The translations under genes were made by a program, and so were the position numbers. Shown piece by piece: positions 34,117 to 44,700 of a stretch of 64,000 nucleotides of DNA (position 1 is its first letter; each line of letters begins with the position of its first letter). Source of the stretch: CBFIGX01 sp965662265 (GTDB lineage: Bacteria > Bacteroidota > Bacteroidia > Flavobacteriales > UBA7430); NCBI GenBank assembly GCA_965662265.1, contig CBFIGX010000001.1:1-64000 (forward strand), written 5' to 3'. Under the pieces are notes generated by a model. The model saw only the letters and a program-made list of their open reading frames with translations, was not told the DNA's origin and did not search any database.

Positions 34117-35505
34117 TTATTTTTTCAAATCAGTAAAGTGTTTGTAAAAATGTGAGATGGTTTCAATTCCTTTGAAATAATTAAATAAGCCATAATGTTC
34201 ATTAGGAGAATGGATGGCATCGGAATCTAATCCAAATCCTAGGAGAATGGATTTCACTTTTAATTCTTGTTCAAAAAGTGCTACTATTGGTATACTACCG
34301 CCACTTCTTACAGGTACAGGTTTTTTTCCAAATGTATCTTCCATAGCTCTGCTTGCAGCAAGGTATCCCATATCATCGGTAGGAGATACATAAGGCATCC
34401 CACCATGATGAGGCATTGTTTTTACTTTTACAGACTTTGGTGCAATACTTTCAAAATGCTCACAAAAGAGCTTTGTAATCTTATCAGGGTTTTGACCAGG
34501 CACCAATCTCATAGAGATTTTGGCATAAGCTTTTGATGCTATAACTGTTTTGGCGCCTTCACCGGTATAGCCACCCCATATTCCATTCACATCAAGCGTT
34601 GGTCTAATAGAGTTACGCTCCATAGTGAGATAGCCATCTTCGCCATGAACATCACTAAGATCTAAGGCCTTTTTATACGCATCTAAACTAAAAGGCGCTT
34701 TGGCCATTTCGGCTCTTTCTTCTGCTGATAACTCAATCACATCATCATAAAAGCCTGGGATGGTAATTTTGTTGTTTGCGTCCTGAAGAGATGCAATCAT
34801 TTGGCTGAGAATATTTATTGGATTAGCTACTGCCCCACCATATAACCCCGAATGTAAATCCCTATTCGGGCCAATAACTTCTACCTCCACATAACTTAAA
34901 CCTCTGAGTCCTGTTGTAATTGATGGCACATCATTTGCGAGCATTCCTGTATCTGATATTAAAATGACATCAGAAGCGAGCTTTTCTTTGTTTTCTTTCA
35001 CAAATCCTTCTAATGAATCGGAACCTACTTCTTCTTCCCCTTCAATCATAAACTTAACGTTACACGGAAGTGTGTCGGTATTATTCAATAGTTCAAATGC
35101 TTTAACATGCATGTACATTTGCCCTTTATCGTCGCAAGCGCCTCTTGCGAATATAGCTCCTTCTGGGTGTAACTCTGTTTTTTTAATTACTGGTTCAAAG
35201 GGGCCACTTGTCCATAACTCAATAGGATCTGCAGGTTGAACATCGTAATGGCCATAGACTAATACCGTGGGTAAGTTAGTGTCTATAATTTTCTCTGCAT
35301 ACACTATCGGGTATCCAGGAGTTTCACAAATTTCTGCCATATCAACTCCCGCTTCCAACAAACGACTTCTCACAAGATCAGCTGCTTTTAGCACATCACT
35401 TTTATAGGCTGGATCTGCAGAAATAGACGGTATTCTTAAAAGGTCCATCAACTCTTCTAAAAATCTATCCTTATGTGTATTAATGTATTTTTTTATGTTC
35501 TCCAT
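34117..35505 (-). CDS. M20-family dipeptidase
   Basis: A 462-residue dinuclear zinc peptidase of the carnosinase/CPG2-like branch, which cleaves dipeptides. Metal-binding motifs are VYGHYDVQPAD (His, Asp) near residue 90, GACDDKGQ, MIEGEEEVGS (catalytic Glu pair) and the C-terminal HSPNEHYGL. The dimerisation lid (SYVEVEVIGPNRDLHSGLYGG) is present. No signal peptide, so it is probably cytoplasmic. It starts 15 bases after the DegT-type aminotransferase gene and is probably cotranscribed with it. Confidence 0.93.
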   Translation of the reverse strand: MENIKKYINTHKDRFLEELMDLLRIPSISADPAYKSDVLKAADLVRSRLLEAGVDMAEICETPGYPIVYAEKIIDTNLPTVLVYGHYDVQPADPIELWTSGPFEPVIKKTELHPEGAIFARGACDDKGQMYMHVKAFELLNNTDTLPCNVKFMIEGEEEVGSDSLEGFVKENKEKLASDVILISDTGMLANDVPSITTGLRGLSYVEVEVIGPNRDLHSGLYGGAVANPINILSQMIASLQDANNKITIPGFYDDVIELSAEERAEMAKAPFSLDAYKKALDLSDVHGEDGYLTMERNSIRPTLDVNGIWGGYTGEGAKTVIASKAYAKISMRLVPGQNPDKITKLFCEHFESIAPKSVKVKTMPHHGGMPYVSPTDDMGYLAASRAMEDTFGKKPVPVRSGGSIPIVALFEQELKVKSILLGFGLDSDAIHSPNEHYGLFNYFKGIETISHFYKHFTDLKK

Positions 35506-35520
35506 TTGCGTTTACTTTTT

Positions 35521-36666
35521 CTAATTATGTTTGGAACTATCGAGGTGTTCTAGCAGTGATTTACAAATATACTCTATTGTTTTATCATCTAACTCGGTGT
35601 GCATTGGTAGTGATATCACTCTATTACACAAATCATTGGTGACTTTAAAATCTATTTCCTTGTAGCGTTTGAGTTTATATGGATGAAAAGTATGAAGTGC
35701 CTTTGGGTAGTATACCTTTACGGGAATTCTCTTTGAAGACATGTGCTTTAAAAGCCCATCTCTATCTATCTCCTCGCTTAATGTTAGTGTATATTGATGA
35801 AACACATGTGAGGAAGATAAAGAGCGTGAAGGCAGTTTTAGTCTGTTGCTACTTTTAAACAGATTATCGTATGTGTTTGCTGCTTTTAATCGTGCAGAAT
35901 TATATTTATCTAAATATTTCAACTTTACGTCTAGTACGGCAGCTTGTAAAGAATCTAACCTTGAATTGATACCAATTCGATCGTAGAAATATCGTTCGTC
36001 CATTCCGTGATTTACAATAGACCTGCATTTTTCTGCCAAACCATCATCGTTGGTAAACAATGCCCCTCCATCTCCAAAGCAACCTAAATTTTTAGAAGGA
36101 AAAAAAGAAGTAGTACCGATGTCACCCATAGTACCTGCTTTGGCTATTCTACCATCGGAAAATGTATAGACTGCGCCAATGGCTTGTGCCGCATCTTCTA
36201 TTACCTTTAAGTCATGTTTACTGGCAAAATCAAGTATTGCCTCCATGTTAGCACATTGACCAAAAAGGTGTACGGGCACAATAGCCTTAGTTTTACTCGT
36301 AATCGCCTTTTCTGCAGCTGTCAAATCTATCATAAACGTATCGGCATCTACATCCACTAGTACAGTTTTTAAGCCGAGTACTCCTGCAACTTCAGCAGTT
36401 GCTACAAAAGTGAAATCAGGACATAGGACTTCGTCACCTGGCTCTAAACCCATAGCCATAATTGCCACTTGCAAGGCATCTGTACCATTTGCACATGGCA
36501 CAACATGAGCAACATTTAGATACTGTTCTAAATTGTTGCAAAAACTCTTTACCGCAGGACCATTAATAAAAGAACTTTGACCAAGTACTTGATCCATGCT
36601 CTCTTTGAGTTCTTCTTTTATTTTTAAATATTGACCGTTAAGGTCAACCATATGTATTTTTTCCAT
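35521..36666 (-). CDS. DegT/DnrJ/EryC1/StrS sugar aminotransferase
   Basis: A PLP-dependent enzyme that aminates keto-sugars for LPS, capsule or related glycans. The 381 residues begin MEKIHMVDLNGQYLKIKEE. PLP-site features are PCANGTDALQVAIMAMG, EDAAQAIGAVY and the Schiff-base lysine in SFFPSKNLGCFGDGGAL near residue 185. I chose ATG 36666 because homologues start with this MVDLNGQY block; ATG 36684 adds six unsupported residues. It is divergent from the barrel-waaA pair. Confidence 0.9.
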   Translation of the reverse strand: MEKIHMVDLNGQYLKIKEELKESMDQVLGQSSFINGPAVKSFCNNLEQYLNVAHVVPCANGTDALQVAIMAMGLEPGDEVLCPDFTFVATAEVAGVLGLKTVLVDVDADTFMIDLTAAEKAITSKTKAIVPVHLFGQCANMEAILDFASKHDLKVIEDAAQAIGAVYTFSDGRIAKAGTMGDIGTTSFFPSKNLGCFGDGGALFTNDDGLAEKCRSIVNHGMDERYFYDRIGINSRLDSLQAAVLDVKLKYLDKYNSARLKAANTYDNLFKSSNRLKLPSRSLSSSHVFHQYTLTLSEEIDRDGLLKHMSSKRIPVKVYYPKALHTFHPYKLKRYKEIDFKVTNDLCNRVISLPMHTELDDKTIEYICKSLLEHLDSSKHN

Positions 36667-36773
36667 AAATACTATTCTTGGCATAAAGATACATTATGCC
36701 TGCAATATTATCTACTAATATTTGTTACTATAGTGCTCATATTTATTTTTACTTTAGCAAATTATTATTCATT

Positions 36774-37526
36774 ATGAAACTAAGACAACTTATTTGCATT
36801 CTGTTAAGCATACCAGCATTTTGTTTGGCTCAAGTAGACATTACAGAAAATTCAATCAAAATACCAATGATTTCACTTCATGGTGGGCTTCACTTTCCTC
36901 AAGCAGATCTTAAAGAACGATTTGGTTCTAGTTATTTGCTAGGTGCTAGTTTTCAAATGAAATATGAGAACAATTTTTACTGGGGTATTGAAGGATCAGC
37001 AATTATGGGTGCTAATGTTAAAGAAGATGATATTTTAACTATTATTACCGCAGACTCTATAGACATAATTGATTTAAACGGACATACAGCAAGTATTCGT
37101 TTTTGGCAAAGAGGTGCCCATGGCCAATTTATAGCAGGTAAAATTGCGCCAATATGGGGGCCAAACGTTAATTCTGGACTTTTTATACAGTTAGGCTTAG
37201 GGTATTTATATCACAAAATAAGAATTGAAGACATTGGAAATCAATCACCACAGCTTAGCACAGAACTACTAAAAGGTTACGACCGACTTTGTATGGGCTT
37301 AAGTACTAGTCAACTTATTGGCTATAAACATTTTTCTAATAATCATAAAATCAATTTCTATGTAGCTTTTGAATTTATTCAAGCATTTACTACAGATGTA
37401 AGAAAGTATGATTACAATGCACAAACAGCATACAAAGACAATAGGCTAGATCTATTATCTGGTATTAAATTTGGCTGGACTTTTCCGCTCTATAAAAAAT
37501 CTGACAACCGATATTACTACTATTGA
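36774..37526 (+). CDS. Outer-membrane beta-barrel protein of unknown function
   Basis: A 250-residue protein with signal peptide MKLRQLICILLSIPAFCLAQ. It is followed by a predicted small beta-barrel (SYLLGASFQMKYENNFYWGIEGSAIMG; NSGLFIQLGLGYLYHKI; INFYVAFEFIQAFT). It ends in a characteristic GIKFGWTFPLYKK plus tyrosine-rich tail. The frame continues upstream to 36696, but the signal peptide fixes ATG 36774. Its stop overlaps the waaA start (TTGA), so a role linked to LPS or Kdo is a reasonable guess, not shown. Confidence 0.8.
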   Translation: MKLRQLICILLSIPAFCLAQVDITENSIKIPMISLHGGLHFPQADLKERFGSSYLLGASFQMKYENNFYWGIEGSAIMGANVKEDDILTIITADSIDIIDLNGHTASIRFWQRGAHGQFIAGKIAPIWGPNVNSGLFIQLGLGYLYHKIRIEDIGNQSPQLSTELLKGYDRLCMGLSTSQLIGYKHFSNNHKINFYVAFEFIQAFTTDVRKYDYNAQTAYKDNRLDLLSGIKFGWTFPLYKKSDNRYYYY

Positions 37527-38749
37527 TCCCGCATATCTATCACATAGGAATAAAAGTATATAGACTATTAATTAGGGTTGTTGCATTAAAGAATAAAAAA
37601 GCGAGGCAATGGCTACAGGGTAGGGCAAATATATTTGACTATTTAAATCAAATTAACCCTGATGAACCCCTAATTTGGATTCACACAGCCTCTGTTGGAG
37701 AGTTTGAACAAGCAAGACCGATAATAGATCGTCTGAAAGCATCAAACAATCCTCACAAAATTTTATTAACGTTTTACTCTCCATCAGGTTATGAACTTAG
37801 GAAAAACTATAACCATGCAGACTACGTCACTTACTTACCATTAGACACTAAAGAAAATGCCAAAAAATTTTTAGAACTTACAAAACCAAATATTACATTT
37901 TTTGTTAAATATGACTTCTGGCCTAACTACTTACAAGAACTTCAACAGAGAAATTTAACCCATTATGTAATATCTGCTATCTTCAGAGAAGACAATTATT
38001 TCTTCAAATGGTATGGTAAATGGATGCTGTCATTATTGTCGGGTGTTACCCACTTTTTTGTACAAAACAATGAATCTAAAGAGTTACTAAAAAAATATAA
38101 TATTCATTCAGTAACGGTATCTGGAGATACTCGATATGATAGAGTTTTGGACATTACCCACGAACGAAAAGAACTTAGTAAAATTGTAAAGTTCAAAGGA
38201 GATTCACCTCTATTTATTGCCGGTAGCACGTGGCCAGTCGGGGAAGAAATGATTTTAGAACTCATCAAACATTATGGCAACAGTTTTAAGTATATCATTG
38301 CTCCACACGAAATCGATGAGGCTCATTTAAATTATTTCGAAGAAAACTGTTGCCTACCCACTTTAAGATATAGTGACATTAGTGATGATAAAGTTAACAA
38401 TGCTGAAGTGATTATTATTGATAATATAGGATTATTGAGCTCCCTATACTACTATGCTGACATAGCCTATGTTGGAGGAGGTTTTGGTAAAGGAATTCAC
38501 AATATTTTAGAGGCTGCAACTTTTGGAATGCCTATTTTTATAGGACCCGAAAACAGGAAATTTGAAGAAGCTCAAAAACTAAAAAAATTAGGCGTTGCTT
38601 TTGAAGTCAAATCAGGACAAGAAATAATAGATCATTGTGACAGGTTATTCATTAAACCAGAAATCTCGAAACAAATTAAAATTGCAAGCAGAAATTTTGT
38701 TCTCAATAACAGTGGCGCATGTGACACTATCAAACATGCAATATTCTAA
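37523..38749 (+). CDS. waaA: 3-deoxy-D-manno-octulosonic acid transferase
   Basis: Adds Kdo from CMP-Kdo to the lipid A precursor at the inner membrane. The 408 residues are GT-B/GT30-like: an N-terminal membrane-associated part (HIYHIGIKVYRLLIRVVALKNKKARQWLQGR), catalytic-region WIHTASVGEFEQARPI with the conserved Glu, and C-terminal FGKGIHNILEAATFGMPIFIGPEN. No ATG lies near the expected start. Translation most likely begins at TTG 37523, whose last two bases are part of the upstream TGA stop. This gives strict coupling to the barrel gene. Confidence 0.92.
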   Translation: MIPHIYHIGIKVYRLLIRVVALKNKKARQWLQGRANIFDYLNQINPDEPLIWIHTASVGEFEQARPIIDRLKASNNPHKILLTFYSPSGYELRKNYNHADYVTYLPLDTKENAKKFLELTKPNITFFVKYDFWPNYLQELQQRNLTHYVISAIFREDNYFFKWYGKWMLSLLSGVTHFFVQNNESKELLKKYNIHSVTVSGDTRYDRVLDITHERKELSKIVKFKGDSPLFIAGSTWPVGEEMILELIKHYGNSFKYIIAPHEIDEAHLNYFEENCCLPTLRYSDISDDKVNNAEVIIIDNIGLLSSLYYYADIAYVGGGFGKGIHNILEAATFGMPIFIGPENRKFEEAQKLKKLGVAFEVKSGQEIIDHCDRLFIKPEISKQIKIASRNFVLNNSGACDTIKHAIF

Positions 38750-38754
38750 AAAAC

Positions 38755-41700
38755 TTATCTCAATATAATAAGTGAACTGCTATTTTTAATTATATAATTA
38801 TTAAAGTCTTCAATTTCATAATATACTGAGTAAGCCCCTTGTTGACATGGTTTACCTGTTGACAGACTTGTTCCATCCCATTCAAAGTTAACATCGGTAG
38901 AACTGTAAACTAAATTGGCCCATCTATCGAATATTTTTACGGACATGTATTTAGCAAAATCGCCCTCAAAGGAAAATGTGTCGTTAATGTTATCACCGTT
39001 AGGACTAAATGCATTTGGAAAATACACTTTTGAGTTGGGCACAAAACACTGGATATTTGAATAAGACATGATTGAGTCGGCTTCATAACTGTGAGCTACA
39101 ATTCGATAACAATATGAGGTATCTAGGCCTGGCTTTGTAAGGTCGGAATCTAGGTAATAATAATCATCTCCATCTAAAGTAGCTATATCTGAAAAATCTG
39201 AAGTCGCGTTGTTAAAATATTGTAGCGTATAAGATTTTACTCCACCAGACCAAATCTGGTATGGTGTCCAATTTAATTCGTAATGGCTGTAATACTCTTC
39301 TCCACTTAATACAATGTTTGTCCCAACCCTACTGAAAGGCCCCTCGTTACCACAGTAATCTCTATAGGCAATTCTGTAAATATAAGGCCTATGGTCAGAT
39401 TCTACATCTTGATCAATAAAAGGGGTTTCAGATGTTTCTGCATAATCTTCTACCCACCCAAAGTAGGTGTCCCATCGATCTATAATATAGTAGGTCATTT
39501 GACTTTCGTATTGTGTTGCCCATTCTGTCCTAATTGATGCATCACCGTCGACTGTAGTATACTTCAATAATACTGGATTAGAATAATCAATAAACAAAGG
39601 CTCAATATTGACTTCATTAGAATTTGATGAAAACAAGCTTTCTGGATGTAATGCTTGCACATAATAAGTATATATAACATTGCATAGGCCTCTATCTGTA
39701 AAAGATAATGAATCACCATCTATCTGTGCAATTAGTTCATAACTTTCACCCGACTCTTTTCTGAAAATATTGTAGCTATCTACATAATCCCAACCAATGT
39801 ACTTAGTCCACTCTAAGTTGACCGTTTGAAAAGATGAGCTTGTCGCGTTTAAAAGTATTGTAGAGTGTAAAACAGAATTTTCTGACACATAACCACAACT
39901 ATCCTCAACAATAATTGTATAATCGTTTACCTCTAGCTCATTAACTGGTGAATGTGTAAATGAATTCACATCTACCTCACTGGTGTTATAGATTTGATTC
40001 CAATTATTAAAAACATTTGCCTTATGAAACAGTGTTATGTTATCAAAATTATCGTCGAGAGAATCTGCCCATTGAATAAACACATTATCATCTATGACGG
40101 ATACATAATCAATAACTGGTAATTCAACAATCGTATCAAGAACGGTAATGTTGACAAATTGTGTTGTATCATGAGAACATCCATGAGAATCTAACAGTTC
40201 TAGCGTAATCGGATATGACCCGCTAGATTCGAATGAGAAAATTGGATTTTGTTCGGTAGAATTTTCAAAAAACAAAGACCACAAATAGGAAAGAGAATCA
40301 GAATCGTGTGTGGATAAATCTTCAAATTGAACTTGACCTAAACCATAACAATAATCTGTTATTTCAGCGGTAAAATCGGCTATCGGCGGTTCGTATACCT
40401 CAATGTTTTGAACCCACAATGTATCGTCATAACATTGATTTTGAGTAGTTACAGAATGAAATATTTCATAAACACCTGGTTCTTCAAATGTGTGTATTGG
40501 GTCTGCTTCTAAACTAGACTCACCATCACCAAAATCCCAAGTATACGAGGATAACTCTTGATAGGCAAACATGGAATTATCATCAAAACTTACTGTAAAT
40601 GGGGCACAACCCTGTGTATCAGAAACAGAAATATCTATTTGGGGTCTAGGGTAAACTCTTACCGTATCTAAATAACTAGCTTCGCAAAACTTATATTCTG
40701 CTTGGATTGATATGTAATATTCATAATACCAAGCATTTGTTTCTCCGTAAGGATAATGATACAATACGGTTGTGGTATCACCTATCGTATAATCTGTAAT
40801 AAAGCCAGTACCTACATCGACGAAATAATTATCAATAAAATTGGACGAATCTATTAGATGAACCTCAAAGCTATCACAACCTGCAAAATTAGGCTCTAAA
40901 CTAAAATATGGGAGTGGCGCAATGATGTCTACAAAATCATATAAAGAAGATGTGTCGGCACAACCATGGTCTGATTCTATGATGAGCTCAACATCTGTTA
41001 ACCCAACATCTGAAAGGAGGTATGTTAAATCAGGTGTTAATGTAGTAAGCGAATAATTGATTGTATCGTCCTCAAACTTTTGTGTGACATTCCATGTGTA
41101 ACTACTTACATATTCATTATTTGTGCTCTGAAAATCTACCACTGCTGGCCTACATTGCTCTCCAGAATCTGGGCTCGTTACTAGGGCATTTAAAGCGTAT
41201 ACCTCAATATCATTAGATAGTTGTACATAGCAACCTAAATCATTTGTAGCATAAAAGTCAATTGTATAATTACCTGGTTCATTGGCATAAAATTCAGATT
41301 GCTGTTGTTGTGGATTTAAAAACTCAATACTTGAATCGATAGATGACCACTGGAAAGTTGAAGAAGAAGTACCAACAAATACATTAGATGTTGCAATAAA
41401 TTCTGCACCAACACAAACAAGTTCTGGTACTTCAGCTTGAGCCTCTATCCCTATTTCGAATTCAAGTTGTTCAGAAATCTGACAACTATTATTGTCAATC
41501 GTTAATAAACAACTGACCGTGTATTCACCAGGCTCGCTAAGCTCTAAAACAAGGCTATCTTGATTGGAAGTAACAATATTAACTCCTTCTGATGGTAAAA
41601 CTAACCATGTGTTATTTACTATATTAAAAGGAATATTTAAAGAAGAAACTATGGGATCTACTTTTATTGTTTTAGTCAATACGTCTAAATCATTAAAGCA

Positions 41701-44700
41701 GTTTTCACTTTCTTCGATACTTAAAGATAAATCAAGCTGATTAGCTTGAACAGCATTTTCTATGGTTTGAGTGGAATAACAGTTGGCATCAAGATTTGTT
41801 ACTTCTAATTGCAAATCATATACCCCAGGATCATATATAGTAAAGCTGCCTTCACTATTATTTGCAGTTTGATAAGTATTCCCATCGACATCAATGAGGG
41901 ACCATAAATACAAGTAGTTGAAATCTGCATAAGATGTCATGTCAAATTCTCCAGCACTAAAGGAATATGGTAAACAAGATGTTGTTATTGATGTGTTTTC
42001 ATCTAAAGTAACTTGAACTGTATCAATAATTACTGCATTTTCTTTTAATTGGCTTACAAAACAGCCATATTGTTGATCTGTAATAGTTAGAGAAATATTA
42101 TAGCTTCCGATGTCATTGTAAGTGAAATTAGCCTGTTCTTGGTTAATTGTTTCTATAATGGTGCCATCTGTATCATACAATGTCCACAAAAAACTTGGCA
42201 TGTCAACATCTGTCAAGTCAGCATTATATTCAAAATCCACCTCATAAGGAAGTGTACACGATGTGAGTACGTCATCTAGGGCAAAATTAAGATCTAAAAT
42301 TGTAACGAAATCTTCTAACAAGGTATCATATATACATTCATTAATCTCACTGAAAAGTTGTAATGACAAATCGTATGTTCCCGATTCGTCTATTATAAAT
42401 GAGGCATTAGAATCTGTTGAGACATGAACAACCTCACTAGATTGATTTAATAATTGCCAGTTATAACCAGCATATTGGATTGCTGATAAATCAAAATAGT
42501 CCGCAGTATTTAAAAAGAAATTTTCACACTGCACTCCAGGGGAATTATTTAGATAATTGACAATTAAATTGTTGACATCAACATCAATGCTTTGAGATGA
42601 AATACACTCTAAATTTTCTGTGCTAATTCCTGTATATACTAGCACATATGATCCATTATCTGTAAATGTATATTCAAAATTGTTTTCGCCATTAGAGGCC
42701 AAATTGTTGTCTAAGTAAAGGCCCCAATTATAAGTTGCTAATTCTGAGCTTCCATCGATGTTAACTTCCAGAGTATAGGGTAATTCACATGTCGAAACAT
42801 TTGTTGCATCGAATTGAAATTCTGGACTTTCATTTATGATAATTTCTGGAGAAACAATATCTTGGAATGAACAACTATTTATATTTGAGCTTAATAGCAC
42901 CTCTAGACCATAGTTGCCTGGTGGAGGAATAAAAATAGCCGCAAGATCATTACTCGATAACACTTGTTCACCCGTATTAAATGCAAGTAAATTCCATTGT
43001 ACTTCTACGTTGTTAGAAACTGGAATATTTACATGATTACTTGGGGTTATGATATCGCCTTCGCAAAGAATTTCAGGCGTTTGTATATCCCATTGGCTAT
43101 CTGCGAATAAATCTTCATAACTTATTTCTATTTGATCTGAACCTACACAGTTACCCACAGAGAATTCTGCAAGTAAAGTATAAACTCCTGTATCATCGAG
43201 TGTGAATTCAAAGTCTGAAGATGATGAAGAATGGATTTCGGTTAGCTCTTGGATCAAGGTCCAATCAAACACTACTAAGGGTTCTGCATCAATGAGAAGT
43301 TCAGCATTTATGTCAATATCTGACGATGAGCACAATTCTAAATCTTCCGACAAAATATTAACCTGGGGTGCTGTCTGCACCTGTATAATTGACCCAGAAA
43401 CCGTAGACTCACAGCTAGATTGTGTGTCTTCAACATGAAGTTCAACCGTATATAATCCAACTTCTGCCACCGATAAATTTGAATTGTAGCCCACCGCTGA
43501 CGAAACTAAATTATTATCACTATTGTATAGACTCCAGGTGTATGAGTACTGAGATATTTGAGGATTATCAATTAAGTTTTCGGTTTGGATATTTTGACCA
43601 GAGCAATATACCTGAATATCATTTACAAGGGTTACACTAATTGCTCCAAGAGTAAAGAAGTTGGGATAATTTAGACTTCCAGAACAAGCTCCATCATCAT
43701 TACTAATGGTTAAATTAAGATCATAACTCCCGCTCTGACTTAGTTCAAATGATGGCGTTTCTGAGCTGCTGGTTTGCATAGGTGTTAAGTCACTGCCTAT
43801 AGTCCATAAATAGTTATAACTTTCATCTTCTTCTAGTTGTGTGGAATGATCTAGACTTAAAGTATAATTATCTTCACAAGACAATTGATTAATTCCTTGA
43901 GTAAGGAGAGGCTCTATTATATCAACATCAACTAATTCAGATTCTGTATAGGAAGAAGAACATGCTCCGTTATAACTTAAAGACCACTCGTAGGTACCGT
44001 CTTGATCATATGTAAAACTAACAGAATTTACTGTTTCACTCAACACTGTTGCGCCATCAATACTCCACGTAAAATCAGGATCATAAAGCAATTGATTGGA
44101 GGTGTTGCTAAGTGTAACAATCTCTCCGGCACATAATGGATTTTCTGTATAACTTGAATTGTAAGAAACAGGTTGAGTTGTTGTATATGAATGCTCTAAA
44201 TTATAAGAGAGTGTACAATCATCAAAATTGAGCAGTATTGGATAAATAAAGTTTTGTTCGCTGGTATTTGCAACTATAATTTCTATCGAGTGGTCTAGTA
44301 ATGTGGTTTGATTTGTATTTTGCCAATAAATAGAATTTGGCATGTAATCTGATGTGACATCTGTGCTAACATTGTACAATGTGTTAGGATCTAAGCAAGT
44401 TGTATTATCAAGACTAGAAGTTAATTGCACTGAGGTATTGTTTATAGCTGGCCCTTCAATAACCGTAAAATTTTCTATTGAATTTACGACACAGCCATGA
44501 ATATCTTCAGTGATAATATTCAGCTCATATTGAGCAGCCTCGGTAAGCACAAAACTTGCCTCGAAATCTGAGCTAAAACTTTGATTGATTATCCAATCAA
44601 CCTCTTGAAATGCTTCGGCATTATCCAAAATCAAATTAAGCTCAACAGATCCATCACACATGGTAAAACTGTTTGGAATATCTATGATAGCATCCGTGAG

